Both the position numbers and the translations under genes were made by a program. A stretch of DNA of 64,000 nt, from positions 406,847 through 470,846 of the forward strand of contig NZ_JACHGB010000001.1 in NCBI RefSeq assembly GCF_014202215.1. The letters run 5' to 3'. The first letter of the stretch is position 1. Each line of letters opens with the position of its first letter. Of this stretch, positions 44,085 to 52,797 are shown one piece after another. Source of the DNA: Quisquiliibacterium transsilvanicum. Lineage in GTDB: Bacteria > Pseudomonadota > Gammaproteobacteria > Burkholderiales > Burkholderiaceae_E. Under the pieces are notes generated by a model. The model was not told the DNA's origin, made no database searches, and worked only from the letters and a program-made list of their open reading frames with translations.

Positions 44085-45202
44085 TTCGATTCCCCGGTGG
44101 CGCTCACCAGACCGGCGACGCGTGCCGCGGCGATCGGGTCGAGCACCACGCGCTCGCCTTCGTCCAGCCCCGACAGCACTTCCACCTCGTCGCCATGGGT
44201 GCGCCCCAGCCGGACCTGGCGCAGCAGGTAGCGGCCGCCCTCGCCGGCCACGTAGACGCCCCGCAGGTCGCCCCGGCTCACCACCGCGGCCAGCGGCACC
44301 GCGACCCGTCCCGCGCCTGCGGCGGGCTCGCGCAGGGCTGCCAGCGGCAGGCGGACCCGGGCGAAGAGTCCGGGCGTGAGGCCCGCCGTGCCGCGCGGCA
44401 GGTCGAGCCGCACCAGCTGGGTGTGGCTCACCGGATCGGCGGCCGCCACCAGGGTCATCCTCGAAACCTGCGGCCGGCGCGCCCGCTCGGGCGCGTCGGG
44501 AATCTCGACCTCGGCGCCGGCCGAGGTGTCCAGCCGCGCTGCGACGCCGGCCGGCACGTTGACTGCCACGCGCAGCGCTGCCGGATCCTGCAGGTGCATC
44601 AGGGGCTTGCCGGGCATCGCGGTGTCGCCGAGCTCGGTGGTCACGCTGCTGACGATCGCGTCGAAAGGCGCGACCAGGGTGTGCCAGCCGGTCTGCGTTG
44701 CAGCTCCGGCGGTCTGCGCCCGCATCGCCTTCACCGTCTCCGCCGCAGCGCGGTGTTCGGCCTCGGCGCGATCCAGGGTGCTGGCGCTGAGGAACTTCTG
44801 CGCGACCAGTTGCCGGGTGCGGTCGAGGTTGCGCTCGGCCGCTGTGAGCTGGGCCCGCGCAGCAGCGAGTTGCGCCGCGCTGGCGGCCTGGTTCTGCTCG
44901 GCGGCGCGCGCGTCGATGCGCGCCAGCAACTGCCCCGCCTTCACCGCATCCCCCGCCTTGACGGTCAGCGCAACGACCTGGCCGGACACCTGGGAGGCGA
45001 TCACGGTCTGGCGCACCGACTCCACCTGGCCGTCGGCGAGATAGGTCGCTCCTGCCTGCAGGCTGCGCACCTGCGCGGTGGGCAGCTGCGGCCGGTCCTG
45101 GGCGACGGCGGCGCCGGAGAGCGCCGCACTGGCGACGGCGGCGCCGAGCGCCAGCGCCATTGCGCAGCGTGCGAACCCTTGGCGGAAGTGGGTGGAACTC
45201 AT
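44081..45202 (-). CDS. RND efflux periplasmic adaptor (HlyD/AcrA type)
   Basis: A 373-aa membrane-fusion protein. The N-terminal signal segment (ARCAMALALGAAVASAALSGAAVAQ) is followed by the first lipoyl half (VIASQVSGQVVALTVKAGDAVKAGQ), an alpha-helical hairpin, the second half (TLVAPFDAIVSSVTTELGD), and the beta-barrel domain. It links the RND pump to an outer-membrane channel, whose gene is not in this window. ATG 45202 follows GGAGG by 8 nt; the frame continues upstream across the operator region but is not coding there. Confidence 0.95.
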   Translation of the reverse strand: MSSTHFRQGFARCAMALALGAAVASAALSGAAVAQDRPQLPTAQVRSLQAGATYLADGQVESVRQTVIASQVSGQVVALTVKAGDAVKAGQLLARIDARAAEQNQAASAAQLAAARAQLTAAERNLDRTRQLVAQKFLSASTLDRAEAEHRAAAETVKAMRAQTAGAATQTGWHTLVAPFDAIVSSVTTELGDTAMPGKPLMHLQDPAALRVAVNVPAGVAARLDTSAGAEVEIPDAPERARRPQVSRMTLVAAADPVSHTQLVRLDLPRGTAGLTPGLFARVRLPLAALREPAAGAGRVAVPLAAVVSRGDLRGVYVAGEGGRYLLRQVRLGRTHGDEVEVLSGLDEGERVVLDPIAAARVAGLVSATGESK

Positions 45203-45255
45203 CGGCGAAGCCTCCCGCAACGAAACGGTTTGCCGCACGGCGCGGCATCCGTCCC

Positions 45256-45279
45256 AATATATCGCTATATCGTTATATT
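45256..45279. promoter_or_regulatory. Palindromic ArsR-type operator between arsR and the efflux operon
   Basis: A 24-bp near-palindrome with outer arms AATATA and TATATT and centre CGCTATATCG; 20 of 24 positions are symmetric. It is a striking AT-rich island in GC-rich DNA and lies between the divergent adaptor gene (starts 45202) and the ArsR gene (starts 45340). This is where an ArsR-family repressor would bind to control both directions; the regulator-site link is inference. Confidence 0.72.
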
Positions 45280-45339
45280 TGCAATCAGCGATTCTATGAG
45301 CGATACTGCGGCGGACGGGGAACAACAGGGAGCGGACTC

Positions 45340-45684
45340 GTGGAAGATCAGGTGGTCGATGCGCTGGCGCGCTACTTCCGCGCGCTGTCGGAACCGCTGC
45401 GGCTGAAGATCCTGGATGCGCTGCGCGTCGAGCCGATGAACGTGGGCCAGCTCACGCAGTTGCTCGGCTGCTCGCAAGCCAATGTGTCGAAGCACCTGTC
45501 GGTGCTGATGGAGGCAGGTCTCGTCGAGCGCGAGCCGCGCGGCACCACGGTCTGGTATCGCTTCGCGGACCCGGAGGTCTACCAACTGTGCGACCTGGTC
45601 TGCGGCCAGGTGGGGCGCCGGCTGGCGGAGAGCAGCCAGCTGCGGGGGCTGCTCTCGGCGATGGCGGGACGCCACCGCGGCTAG
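45340..45684 (+). CDS. ArsR-family transcriptional regulator
   Basis: A 114-aa winged-helix repressor. The core is YFRALSEPLRLKILDALR, then VGQLTQLLGCSQANVSKHLSVL (recognition helix) and the wing VEREPRGTTVWYRF. It lacks the ELCVCDL metal motif of classic ArsR/SmtB sensors; cysteines occur instead in LCDLVC near the C-terminal helix and could sense thiols or metals. I choose GTG 45340, preceded by GGGAG; the frame opens much earlier but through the operator. It is divergent from the adaptor-pump operon and likely represses it. Confidence 0.9.
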   Translation: MEDQVVDALARYFRALSEPLRLKILDALRVEPMNVGQLTQLLGCSQANVSKHLSVLMEAGLVEREPRGTTVWYRFADPEVYQLCDLVCGQVGRRLAESSQLRGLLSAMAGRHRG

Positions 45685-45714
45685 CGTCAGCCGCCACCGC
45701 GGCTAGCGTCAGCC
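45671..45714. repeat. Two perfect tandem copies of a 22-bp unit overlapping the arsR stop codon
   Basis: The 22-bp unit at 45671-45692 is repeated exactly at 45693-45714, followed by a partial third copy. The ArsR stop (TAG 45682-45684) lies in the first copy. It looks like a recent slippage duplication; the second copy carries an identical in-frame-looking TAG. Confidence 0.9.
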
Positions 45715-45757
45715 GCCGCGGCGCTGGCCAGTTGCCGCGGCGCGGCGCCCGCCTTCC

Positions 45758-47401
45758 TCAGGCCCCGGGCAGGCTGTAGTCCGCGAACTGCTCGCGCAGC
45801 CGCGTCTTCAGGATCTTGCCGGTGGCGCCCAGCGGCAGCGAGTCGACGAACTGCACGTCGTCCGGCGTCCACCACTTGGCGATCCTGCCTTCGTAGAAGG
45901 CCAGCATCTCCTCGCGCGTCAGCTCGGCGCCGGGCTTCTTCACCACCACCAGCAGCGGCCGCTCGTCCCACTTCGGATGCACGATGCCGATCACCGCAGC
46001 GTTGGCCACCGCGGGATGGGCCATCGCCAGGTTTTCCAGGTCGATCGAGCTGATCCATTCGCCGCCGGACTTGATCACGTCCTTGCTGCGGTCGGTGATC
46101 TGCATGTAGCCGTCGGCGTCGATCGTGGCCACGTCGCCGGTGGGGAACCAGCCGCGCCCGTCGGCGTCGTACATCAGCGGGTCGCCGCCTTCGCCTCGGA
46201 AGTACTCCTTCATCACCCAGGGGCCGCGGGCCAGCAGGTTGCCGTAGGTCTTGCCGTCCCAGGCCAGCTCCTTGCCCGAGTCGTCGACGATCTTCAGGTC
46301 GATGCCGAAGATCACGTGGCCCTGCTTCTCGAGCACCTTCTGCTGCTCGGCCTCGGACATGCCCATGTGCTTGTTCTGCAGCTTCGACAGCGTACCCAGC
46401 GGCGAGAGCTCGGTCATTCCCCAGGCGTGGATCACTTCGACGCCGTAGTCGTCGTTGAAGGTGCGGATCATCGCCGGCGGGCAGGCCGAGCCGCCGATCA
46501 CCGTGCGCTGGAAGGTGGAGAACTTGAGCTTGTTGGCCTGCACGTACTGCAGAAGGCCCAGCCAGACCGTGGGCACCCCCGCCGAGTAGGTGACGCCCTC
46601 GCCTTCGAACAGCTCGTAGAGCGACTTGCCGTCGAGGGCCGCGCCGGGCAGCACCATCTTCGCGCCGACCAGCGCGCAGGTGAACGGCAGGCCCCAGGCA
46701 TTGACGTGGAACATCGGCACCACGGGCAGGATGACGTCGCGCGCGGATGCGCCCATCGCGTCGGGCAGCGCTGCGCCGTAGGCGTGCAGCACGCTGGAGC
46801 GATGCGAGTAAAGCGCGCCCTTGGGGTTGCCGGTGGTGCCCGAGGTGTAGCACAGGCCCACGGCGGTGCGCTCGTCGAGCTCGGGCCAGCGGTAGTCGTC
46901 GGCGCCGGTGGCGAGGAAGTCCTCGTAGTTGACCAGGCTCGGCAGCTTGTCGGAGGCCGGCTGCCGGTCGGCGTCGCACAGCGCGATCCAGCTCTTGACG
47001 TTGGGGCACTTCGCGGCGATCGCCTCGACGATTGGCAGGAAGCTGAGGTCGAAGGCCAGGTGGACGTCGCCGGCGTGGTTGACGATCCAGGCAATCTGTT
47101 CCGGGTGCAGCCGCGGGTTGATGGTGTGGACCACCGCGCCCATGCCGCCCACGCCGTAGTAAAGCTCCACGTGCCGGTAGCCGTTCCAGGCAAGCGTCGC
47201 CACCCGGTCACCGACCGCCACGCCCGCCTTCGTGAAGGCCGAGGCCAGCTTCTTGGCCCGCCGATGGCAGTCCGCGTAGGTGTAGCGGTGGATGTCGCCC
47301 TCGACGCGACGCGAGACGATCTCGGTCGCGCCGTGGTGGCGCGCCGCGTGCTGCAGGATCGACGAGATCAGCAGCGGCATATCCATCATCAGGCCTTGCA
47401 T
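45758..47401 (-). CDS. Long-chain fatty acid/medium-chain acyl-CoA synthetase
   Basis: A 547-aa AMP-forming acyl-CoA ligase. The P-loop-like motif [18 protein letters not shown] is followed by the AMP site [12 protein letters not shown], the [12 protein letters not shown] hinge, the [17 protein letters not shown] loop, and the C-terminal catalytic Lys in GATGKILKT. It activates a free acid with ATP and CoA. It feeds the beta-oxidation enzymes elsewhere in the window but is a single gene, convergent with arsR. Chain-length preference is not visible. Confidence 0.95.
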   Translation of the reverse strand: MQGLMMDMPLLISSILQHAARHHGATEIVSRRVEGDIHRYTYADCHRRAKKLASAFTKAGVAVGDRVATLAWNGYRHVELYYGVGGMGAVVHTINPRLHPEQIAWIVNHAGDVHLAFDLSFLPIVEAIAAKCPNVKSWIALCDADRQPASDKLPSLVNYEDFLATGADDYRWPELDERTAVGLCYTSGTTGNPKGALYSHRSSVLHAYGAALPDAMGASARDVILPVVPMFHVNAWGLPFTCALVGAKMVLPGAALDGKSLYELFEGEGVTYSAGVPTVWLGLLQYVQANKLKFSTFQRTVIGGSACPPAMIRTFNDDYGVEVIHAWGMTELSPLGTLSKLQNKHMGMSEAEQQKVLEKQGHVIFGIDLKIVDDSGKELAWDGKTYGNLLARGPWVMKEYFRGEGGDPLMYDADGRGWFPTGDVATIDADGYMQITDRSKDVIKSGGEWISSIDLENLAMAHPAVANAAVIGIVHPKWDERPLLVVVKKPGAELTREEMLAFYEGRIAKWWTPDDVQFVDSLPLGATGKILKTRLREQFADYSLPGA

Positions 47402-47484
47402 GTTCCTGGCTCCCGGGAAATATGTGGTTTCGACGTGGCGGGATGGTCGGGCCTGCGGATGCGGCAGTCAAGCGCACCGGTCAC

Positions 47485-47520
47485 GGCGCACCCGTCAAGG
47501 CGCACCCGTCAAGGCGCACC
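47485..47520. repeat. 14-bp tandem repeat upstream of selO
   Basis: Two exact copies of GGCGCACCCGTCAA (47485-47498, 47499-47512) plus a partial third copy, with two degenerate copies just before. They lie in the 183-nt region between the divergent acyl-CoA synthetase and SelO genes and may have arisen by slippage or act as a regulator-binding array. Confidence 0.75.
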
Positions 47521-47584
47521 GTCTGCTCCTCCCGCGCCGGGCAGTGGCGGCGGCGCCCGAGCGCGGCGTCTAGAATGGCCGGCG

Positions 47585-49141
47585 ATGAATCACACTCCCG
47601 CGCCTTCGACGTCGCCGCTTCCAGGAGGCTCCCCGTTGCGCTCCCTGGATGAACTCCGGATGGTCAACCGACTGGCCCGGCTCGGCGCGCCCTTCGTCGT
47701 CGCCGCCCAGCCCGTGCCACTGGCCCATCCGCGGCTGGCGGCACTGTCGGCCGGCGCAGCCGGCCTGCTCGGGCTCGATCCCGACCTGCTCCGCAGCGAA
47801 GACGCGCTGGCGGCCCTCTCCGGAAACCGGCAGCTGCCGGGCGGCGCGCCGGTGGTCACGGTGCATGGCGGCCATCGTTTCGGGCTCTGGGCCGGACGCC
47901 TTGGCGACGCCGGCACGCTGCTGCTGGGCGAGGCCGTGGGCGCCGCCGGGCAGTGCCAGGAGATCAGGCTGGATCGCGCCGGCCGCGCGGCGGCGCTGGC
48001 GGTTCCGCCGCCGGGCGACCCGGCGGCGCTGCTGCGCGCCGCGATCCGCGCTTTCCTGTGCTCGGAGGCGCTGCACGCGCTGGGCATTCCGACCACCCGG
48101 GCGCTGGCGGTGCTCGCCTCCGACGCCGCTGCGTCCCGCGAATCCGCGCACCAGGGTGCGGTCCTCGTGCGCCTGGCCCCGGATTTCCTGAGCTTCGGTC
48201 ACTTCGAGCACTTCTACTTCAGCGGCAGGCACGATGCGCTGCGTGTCCTGGCCGACCACCTGATCGACCGCGCACTGCCGCATCTGCGCGCCGAGCCGCA
48301 GCCCTACTTCGCGCTGCTGCGCGAGACCACGCTGCGCACCGCGCGCCTGGTCGCCGCGTGGCAGGCCGCCGGTTTCTGTCACGGGCTGATGAACACCGAC
48401 AGCATGTCGATGCTCGGGCTGACGATGGACCACGGCCCCTTCGCATTCATCGAAGGCTTCGACGCCCACCACGTCGCCAACCCCTCGGACACGGGCGGCC
48501 TGTACGCCTGGTCGGCGCAGCCGGGCGTCGGCGAGCGCAACTGCGCGGCGCTGGCGCAGGCGATGCTGCCGCTGGTGGGTTCGGCCGAGGATGCGCGCGC
48601 GGCGGTCTCGCCCTATCGGCGCGAGTTCACCGCGGAGCTCGAGCGCCTGCTGCGCGCGCGGCTCGGGCTGGCCGCGCCGGGAGACGCTGACCGGGTGCTC
48701 TTCGACCGGCTGTTCGCGCTGCTGCACGAGAACCGGGCCGACTTCACGCTCTTCTTCAGGGGGCTTGCGCAGGTGCGCGCCGGCGACGCGGGCGGGGACG
48801 CCACTTGCCGCGCGCTATGCGCGGACGGGGAAGCCTTCGACGCCTGGGCGGAGCAGTACCGGCAGCGGCTGCGCCAGGAGGCGCGCGACGCCGCCGAGCG
48901 CGCGCACGGAATGCGCCTGGCGAATCCGGCAAGGGTGATGCGCGATCAGGCGGTCGAAGAAGCAGTCCGCCAGGCGGTCGGCATAGAGATCGACCAAGTG
49001 GCCGAAGCAGCGCTCGACCAGGCGGCCGAGGCGACCGCCGGCCGGGATGCGGACTTCAGCGCAATCGCACGGTTGCAACTGGAACTGTCGCGGCCCTTCG
49101 AGGACGCGGAGCCGGGCTTCCCAGCTTCAGCGGCCCGATGA
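47585..49141 (+). CDS. selO: SelO-family protein (pseudokinase fold) with altered active site
   Basis: A 518-aa SelO/YdiU-family protein of normal length. Family landmarks include HGGHRFGLWAGRLGD, FLCSEALHALGIPTTRAL, FGHFEHFY, HGLMNTDSMSMLGLTMDHGPF and the late NPARVMRD. Active SelO AMPylates Ser/Thr/Tyr of redox proteins. Here most catalytic positions differ from Pseudomonas syringae SelO (numbers from memory): K113 is Asp130, E136 is Ala156, R183 is Ser203, N247 is Ser273; R176 (Arg196) and D256 (Asp282) remain. It is probably inactive or of changed activity. ATG 47585 is chosen since MNHTPAP opens the conserved frame. Confidence 0.88.
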   Translation: MNHTPAPSTSPLPGGSPLRSLDELRMVNRLARLGAPFVVAAQPVPLAHPRLAALSAGAAGLLGLDPDLLRSEDALAALSGNRQLPGGAPVVTVHGGHRFGLWAGRLGDAGTLLLGEAVGAAGQCQEIRLDRAGRAAALAVPPPGDPAALLRAAIRAFLCSEALHALGIPTTRALAVLASDAAASRESAHQGAVLVRLAPDFLSFGHFEHFYFSGRHDALRVLADHLIDRALPHLRAEPQPYFALLRETTLRTARLVAAWQAAGFCHGLMNTDSMSMLGLTMDHGPFAFIEGFDAHHVANPSDTGGLYAWSAQPGVGERNCAALAQAMLPLVGSAEDARAAVSPYRREFTAELERLLRARLGLAAPGDADRVLFDRLFALLHENRADFTLFFRGLAQVRAGDAGGDATCRALCADGEAFDAWAEQYRQRLRQEARDAAERAHGMRLANPARVMRDQAVEEAVRQAVGIEIDQVAEAALDQAAEATAGRDADFSAIARLQLELSRPFEDAEPGFPASAAR

Positions 49142-49218
49142 GCTCCGGGTCTTCCGGGGGCTGGGCCTTGCAGACTCGGACCTTCCGAGCCTTGCCGGCC
49201 TTCCCCGGCTCTCTGGCC

Positions 49219-49347
49219 TCAGGCCTTCTTGACCTTCTCAAGCATGCGGAACACGAAGCTCGGCGAGCCCTTGAACATGCGCTTGAGCGACTTGGGCAGG
49301 CAGCGGCGTTCGATGGTGTTGCGGCGGGTGCGGTTACGTTCGGCCAT
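49219..49347 (-). CDS. 42-aa small basic protein
   Basis: A short ORF reading MAERNRTRRNTIERR and ending MLEKVKKA, about a third Arg or Lys, with a hydrophobic patch in the middle (MFKGSPSFVFRM). The start at ATG 49347 has AGGAAG 6 nt upstream, a good ribosome-binding site, and the codon choice matches the genome. I do not recognise a family; its composition resembles small ribosome-associated or RNA-binding proteins. It runs opposite to yciB and selO in a gap that otherwise has no gene. Confidence 0.6.
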   Translation of the reverse strand: MAERNRTRRNTIERRCLPKSLKRMFKGSPSFVFRMLEKVKKA

Positions 49348-49433
49348 GGTTGTCTTCCTGAAGGGTCTGGCAAAGCCTTGAATTGTAACCAGTTTGGCAC
49401 GCGCCCGGCGAACCGGCGAGGTAAGATCGCGCC

Positions 49434-49967
49434 ATGAAGATGCTATTCGACCTCCTGCCGGTGATCCTGTTCTTCGTTGCCTACAAGCTGGGCGACATTT
49501 ACCTGGCCACCGGCGTCGCCATCGTCGCCAGCGTTGTCCAGATCGGCTGGCTGAAATTGCGCCGCCAGCCGGTCGACAACATGCAATGGGTGAGCCTGGG
49601 CATCATCGTGGTGTTCGGTGGACTCACCCTGCTGCTGAAGGACGAGACCTTCATCAAGTGGAAGCCGACCGTGCTCTACGGGCTGTTCGCGGTGGCGCTG
49701 CTTGTTTCGCGCTACGCCTTCGGCCGCAACCTGATCGAGGCCGCGATGGGCAAGCAGGTGCGCCTGCCCGCCCCCGTCTGGGACCGGCTCAACCTTTCCT
49801 GGACGGCCTTCTTCGCGGTCCTGGGCGTGCTGAACATCCTGATCGCCTACCGTTTCTCCACTGACGTCTGGGTCAACTTCAAGCTCTTCGGCTCGCTCGG
49901 GCTCACCGTGCTGTTCGTGATCGGGCAGGCGATGTACTTCAGCCGCCACGTGCAGGAGGACGCCTGA
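49434..49967 (+). CDS. yciB: Septation protein A (YciB/IspZ family)
   Basis: A 177-aa inner-membrane protein with five to six hydrophobic helices. It starts [26 protein letters not shown]; the conserved [20 protein letters not shown] and [20 protein letters not shown] segments identify the YciB family, which affects cell envelope integrity and division. It is followed by bolA with a one-base overlap, an order shared across beta- and gammaproteobacteria. Confidence 0.96.
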   Translation: MKMLFDLLPVILFFVAYKLGDIYLATGVAIVASVVQIGWLKLRRQPVDNMQWVSLGIIVVFGGLTLLLKDETFIKWKPTVLYGLFAVALLVSRYAFGRNLIEAAMGKQVRLPAPVWDRLNLSWTAFFAVLGVLNILIAYRFSTDVWVNFKLFGSLGLTVLFVIGQAMYFSRHVQEDA

Positions 49968-50242
49968 TGCGCCCCGGACTGGACGAGATTCGCGCCCGCC
50001 TGGCCGCCGCGCTGCCGGACGCCAGCATCGAGATCGACGACGAGAGCCACCTGCACGCCGGACATGCCGGCGCCCGCGGCGGCGCAGGCCATTACCGGGT
50101 GCGCCTGGTGTCGCCGCGCTTTGCCGGGATGGGCACCGTGGCGCGTCATCGGCTCGTGTATGATTCCTTGAGGGACTGGATGCCGCATCGCATCCATGCG
50201 CTGTCCATCGATGCGCGCACGCCCGACGAGACCCCTGCCTGA
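49967..50242 (+). CDS. bolA: BolA-family protein
   Basis: A 91-aa BolA homologue. The helix-turn-beta core has DASIEIDDESHLHAGHAGA and HYRVRLVSPRFAGM, then ARHRLVYDSLRDWM. The His in the HLHAGH segment is a typical cluster ligand when BolA pairs with monothiol glutaredoxin for Fe-S handling. It overlaps the yciB stop by one base (TGATG) and precedes a PpiC gene, an arrangement common in betaproteobacteria. Confidence 0.95.
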   Translation: MRPGLDEIRARLAAALPDASIEIDDESHLHAGHAGARGGAGHYRVRLVSPRFAGMGTVARHRLVYDSLRDWMPHRIHALSIDARTPDETPA

Positions 50243-50313
50243 CTCGAGCCCTCCGGGGCCGCTGCGGTCGCGGCGGACGAGATCCCCTCCCCATCGTCTA
50301 TAGGATTTTTCCC

Positions 50314-51099
50314 ATGAGCATCTCCCGTGTCCGCGCCCGCGCGATGGTCGCCGGCGTCCTCTTCGGCGTGGCCTCGGTCGCCTGGGCGCAGAACGCCGCG
50401 GTCGTCAACAACAAGCCGATCTCCACGCAGAAGGTCGACGAGTTCGTCAAGGCCCTCACCGCCCAGGGGCGTCCCGACACGCCCGAGCTTCGTTCGGCAG
50501 TGCGCGAGGAACTGATCGCGCGCGAACTCTTCGTCCAGGAAGCCGAGCGCAAGGGACTGGCGCGCAACGTCGAAGTGCAGCGGCAGCTCGATGCCGCCCG
50601 CCAGGAGATCATGATCCGCGCGCTGATCCGCGATCACCTGAAGACGCATCCGGCCAGCGACGCCGAAGTCCAGGCCGAGTACGACAAGGTCAAGAAACAG
50701 GGTGGCGAGAAGGAGTACAAGGCGCGCCACATCCTGGTCGAGAAGGAAGACGAGGCGAAGAAGGTCATCGAGGACCTGAAGAAGGGGGCCAAGTTCGAGG
50801 ACCTCGCCAAGCAGTCCAAGGACACCGGCTCCGCCGCCAGCGGCGGTGACCTCGACTGGAACGTTCCCGGCACCTTCGTGAAGCCCTTCGCCGACGCGCT
50901 GGCCTCGCTCCAGAAGGGCAAGATGACCGAGGCTCCGGTGCAGACGCAGTTCGGCTGGCACGTGATCCGCCTGGACGACGTGCGCGACGTCAAGGCGCCG
51001 CCGCTCGATCAGGTCAAGCCGCAGATCCAGCAGGAGCTCGAGCGCCGCAAGGTGCAGGCGCTGCAGCAGGAACTGCGCGCCAAGGCCAAGATCCAGTAA
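50314..51099 (+). CDS. PpiC-type periplasmic peptidyl-prolyl isomerase
   Basis: A 261-aa exported foldase. The signal peptide ends about residue 25 (VAWAQ). A helical SurA/PrsA-like chaperone region is followed by the parvulin domain (about 130-225), with the core KARHILVEKEDEAKKVI, SGGDLDWN and FGWHVIRLDDVR. It helps fold outer-membrane and periplasmic proteins. The ATG at 50314 has only a weak upstream AGGA. A terminator hairpin lies about 20 nt after its stop. Confidence 0.94.
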   Translation: MSISRVRARAMVAGVLFGVASVAWAQNAAVVNNKPISTQKVDEFVKALTAQGRPDTPELRSAVREELIARELFVQEAERKGLARNVEVQRQLDAARQEIMIRALIRDHLKTHPASDAEVQAEYDKVKKQGGEKEYKARHILVEKEDEAKKVIEDLKKGAKFEDLAKQSKDTGSAASGGDLDWNVPGTFVKPFADALASLQKGKMTEAPVQTQFGWHVIRLDDVRDVKAPPLDQVKPQIQQELERRKVQALQQELRAKAKIQ

Positions 51100-51119
51100 G
51101 GGGTTCGCGCCTCACTCGC

Positions 51120-51141
51120 ACGGGCGGCTTCTGCCGCCCGT
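51120..51141 (+). terminator. Rho-independent-type hairpin after the PpiC gene
   Basis: Arms ACGGGCGGC (51120-51128) and GCCGCCCGT (51133-51141) form a 9-bp stem with a TTCT loop, followed by TTTGC. It ends the yciB-bolA-ppiC unit before the convergent tadA gene. Confidence 0.75.
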
Positions 51142-51219
51142 TTGCATTGGCGCGCCTGAAGCAGGACGCGCCCACTCGGCAGGCGGTTCCAGGCGGACGG
51201 CGAGCGCGGCCGCGGGCTC

Positions 51220-51822
<603 letters not shown>

Positions 51823-52587
51823 TTAGCGCATCCGCCGGCCCGTCTTGCCGCGTCCCTCGACGAAGCGGCGCATTGCCGCGCGCGGCCCCGGCATGGCGGA
51901 AAGCTGGTCGGCCAGCGACATCTCGTAGACGTAACCATCCAGGACGCCCATCTTCTCGACCCGGGCCAGGCTGCGCCGCGCGAGCAGGATCGCCTCGGGC
52001 TCCTTGGCGGCGATCTCCAGCGCGATCGAGCGCGCGAAGGGCATCAGCTCCTGCGCCGGCAGGCAGGCTTCGACCACGCCGCGCCGATGCAGCTCGGCGG
52101 CGTCGAGCTGGTGGCCGGTGAGCAGCATCCGGTTGACCGTGGAATGTCCCAGCAGGCGCAGCGCGTGCCGCGCGCCGCCCAGCATTCCCACATCGATCTC
52201 GGGCAGGCCGAAGCGCGCCTCCTGCGCCGCCACCAGAATGCAGCAGGACGCGGACATGCCCACGCCGGCGCCCAGTGCAGGCCCGTTGATCGCCGCCACC
52301 GTCGGCTTGCGCCCGTTGAGCAGCGCGTCGTACATCGCGGGGCCGAGCCTGGCCGGACCGGGCCGCCCTGCGTCGAGGGCGGCGAGCTGCTCCTTGAGGT
52401 CCAGCCCGGCGCTGAAGCAGCGCCCCGCCCCGGTGAGGATCACCGCGCGGACGTCGTCGCGCCGGTCCGCCTCGCGCAGCGCCTCGATCAGCCCGCGCAT
52501 CATCGCGGCCGACAGCGCGTTGACCGGCGGACGGTCCAGCGTGATCGTCGCGACCGCTTCGGCGACCTCGAATCCGATTCCGTTCAT
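51823..52587 (-). CDS. Enoyl-CoA hydratase/isomerase family protein
   Basis: A 254-aa crotonase. GRCFSAGLDL and GPALGAGVGMSASCCI form the oxyanion hole, and the first catalytic Glu is kept in ARFGLPEIDVGML. The second Glu position reads TVNRMLLTG (Arg instead of Glu), as in one-Glu family members such as isomerases. ATG 52587 follows GGAGG; an earlier start would add 14 unconserved residues. It stands alone between tadA and a divergent flavoprotein gene, so its pathway is not evident. Confidence 0.9.
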   Translation of the reverse strand: MNGIGFEVAEAVATITLDRPPVNALSAAMMRGLIEALREADRRDDVRAVILTGAGRCFSAGLDLKEQLAALDAGRPGPARLGPAMYDALLNGRKPTVAAINGPALGAGVGMSASCCILVAAQEARFGLPEIDVGMLGGARHALRLLGHSTVNRMLLTGHQLDAAELHRRGVVEACLPAQELMPFARSIALEIAAKEPEAILLARRSLARVEKMGVLDGYVYEMSLADQLSAMPGPRAAMRRFVEGRGKTGRRMR

Positions 52588-52797
52588 TTCCCTGCCTCCC
52601 TGTGCCGTCTCCGATTCTCGCCGCCGCATGGCCCGGCAGATTGCACCTGACCCCGGCAGCGTTCCACCGTGCCGGCTTCAGGACGCCGCCAGTCTGTGGC
52701 CTAATCTCGCTTTTCCCGGAAACCGCTGGTCCGCAGCCAGGAGGGACGCTCACCTCCTTCGCGCTGCGGGCCGCCCCACCCTGCCGATCGCCCGCCC

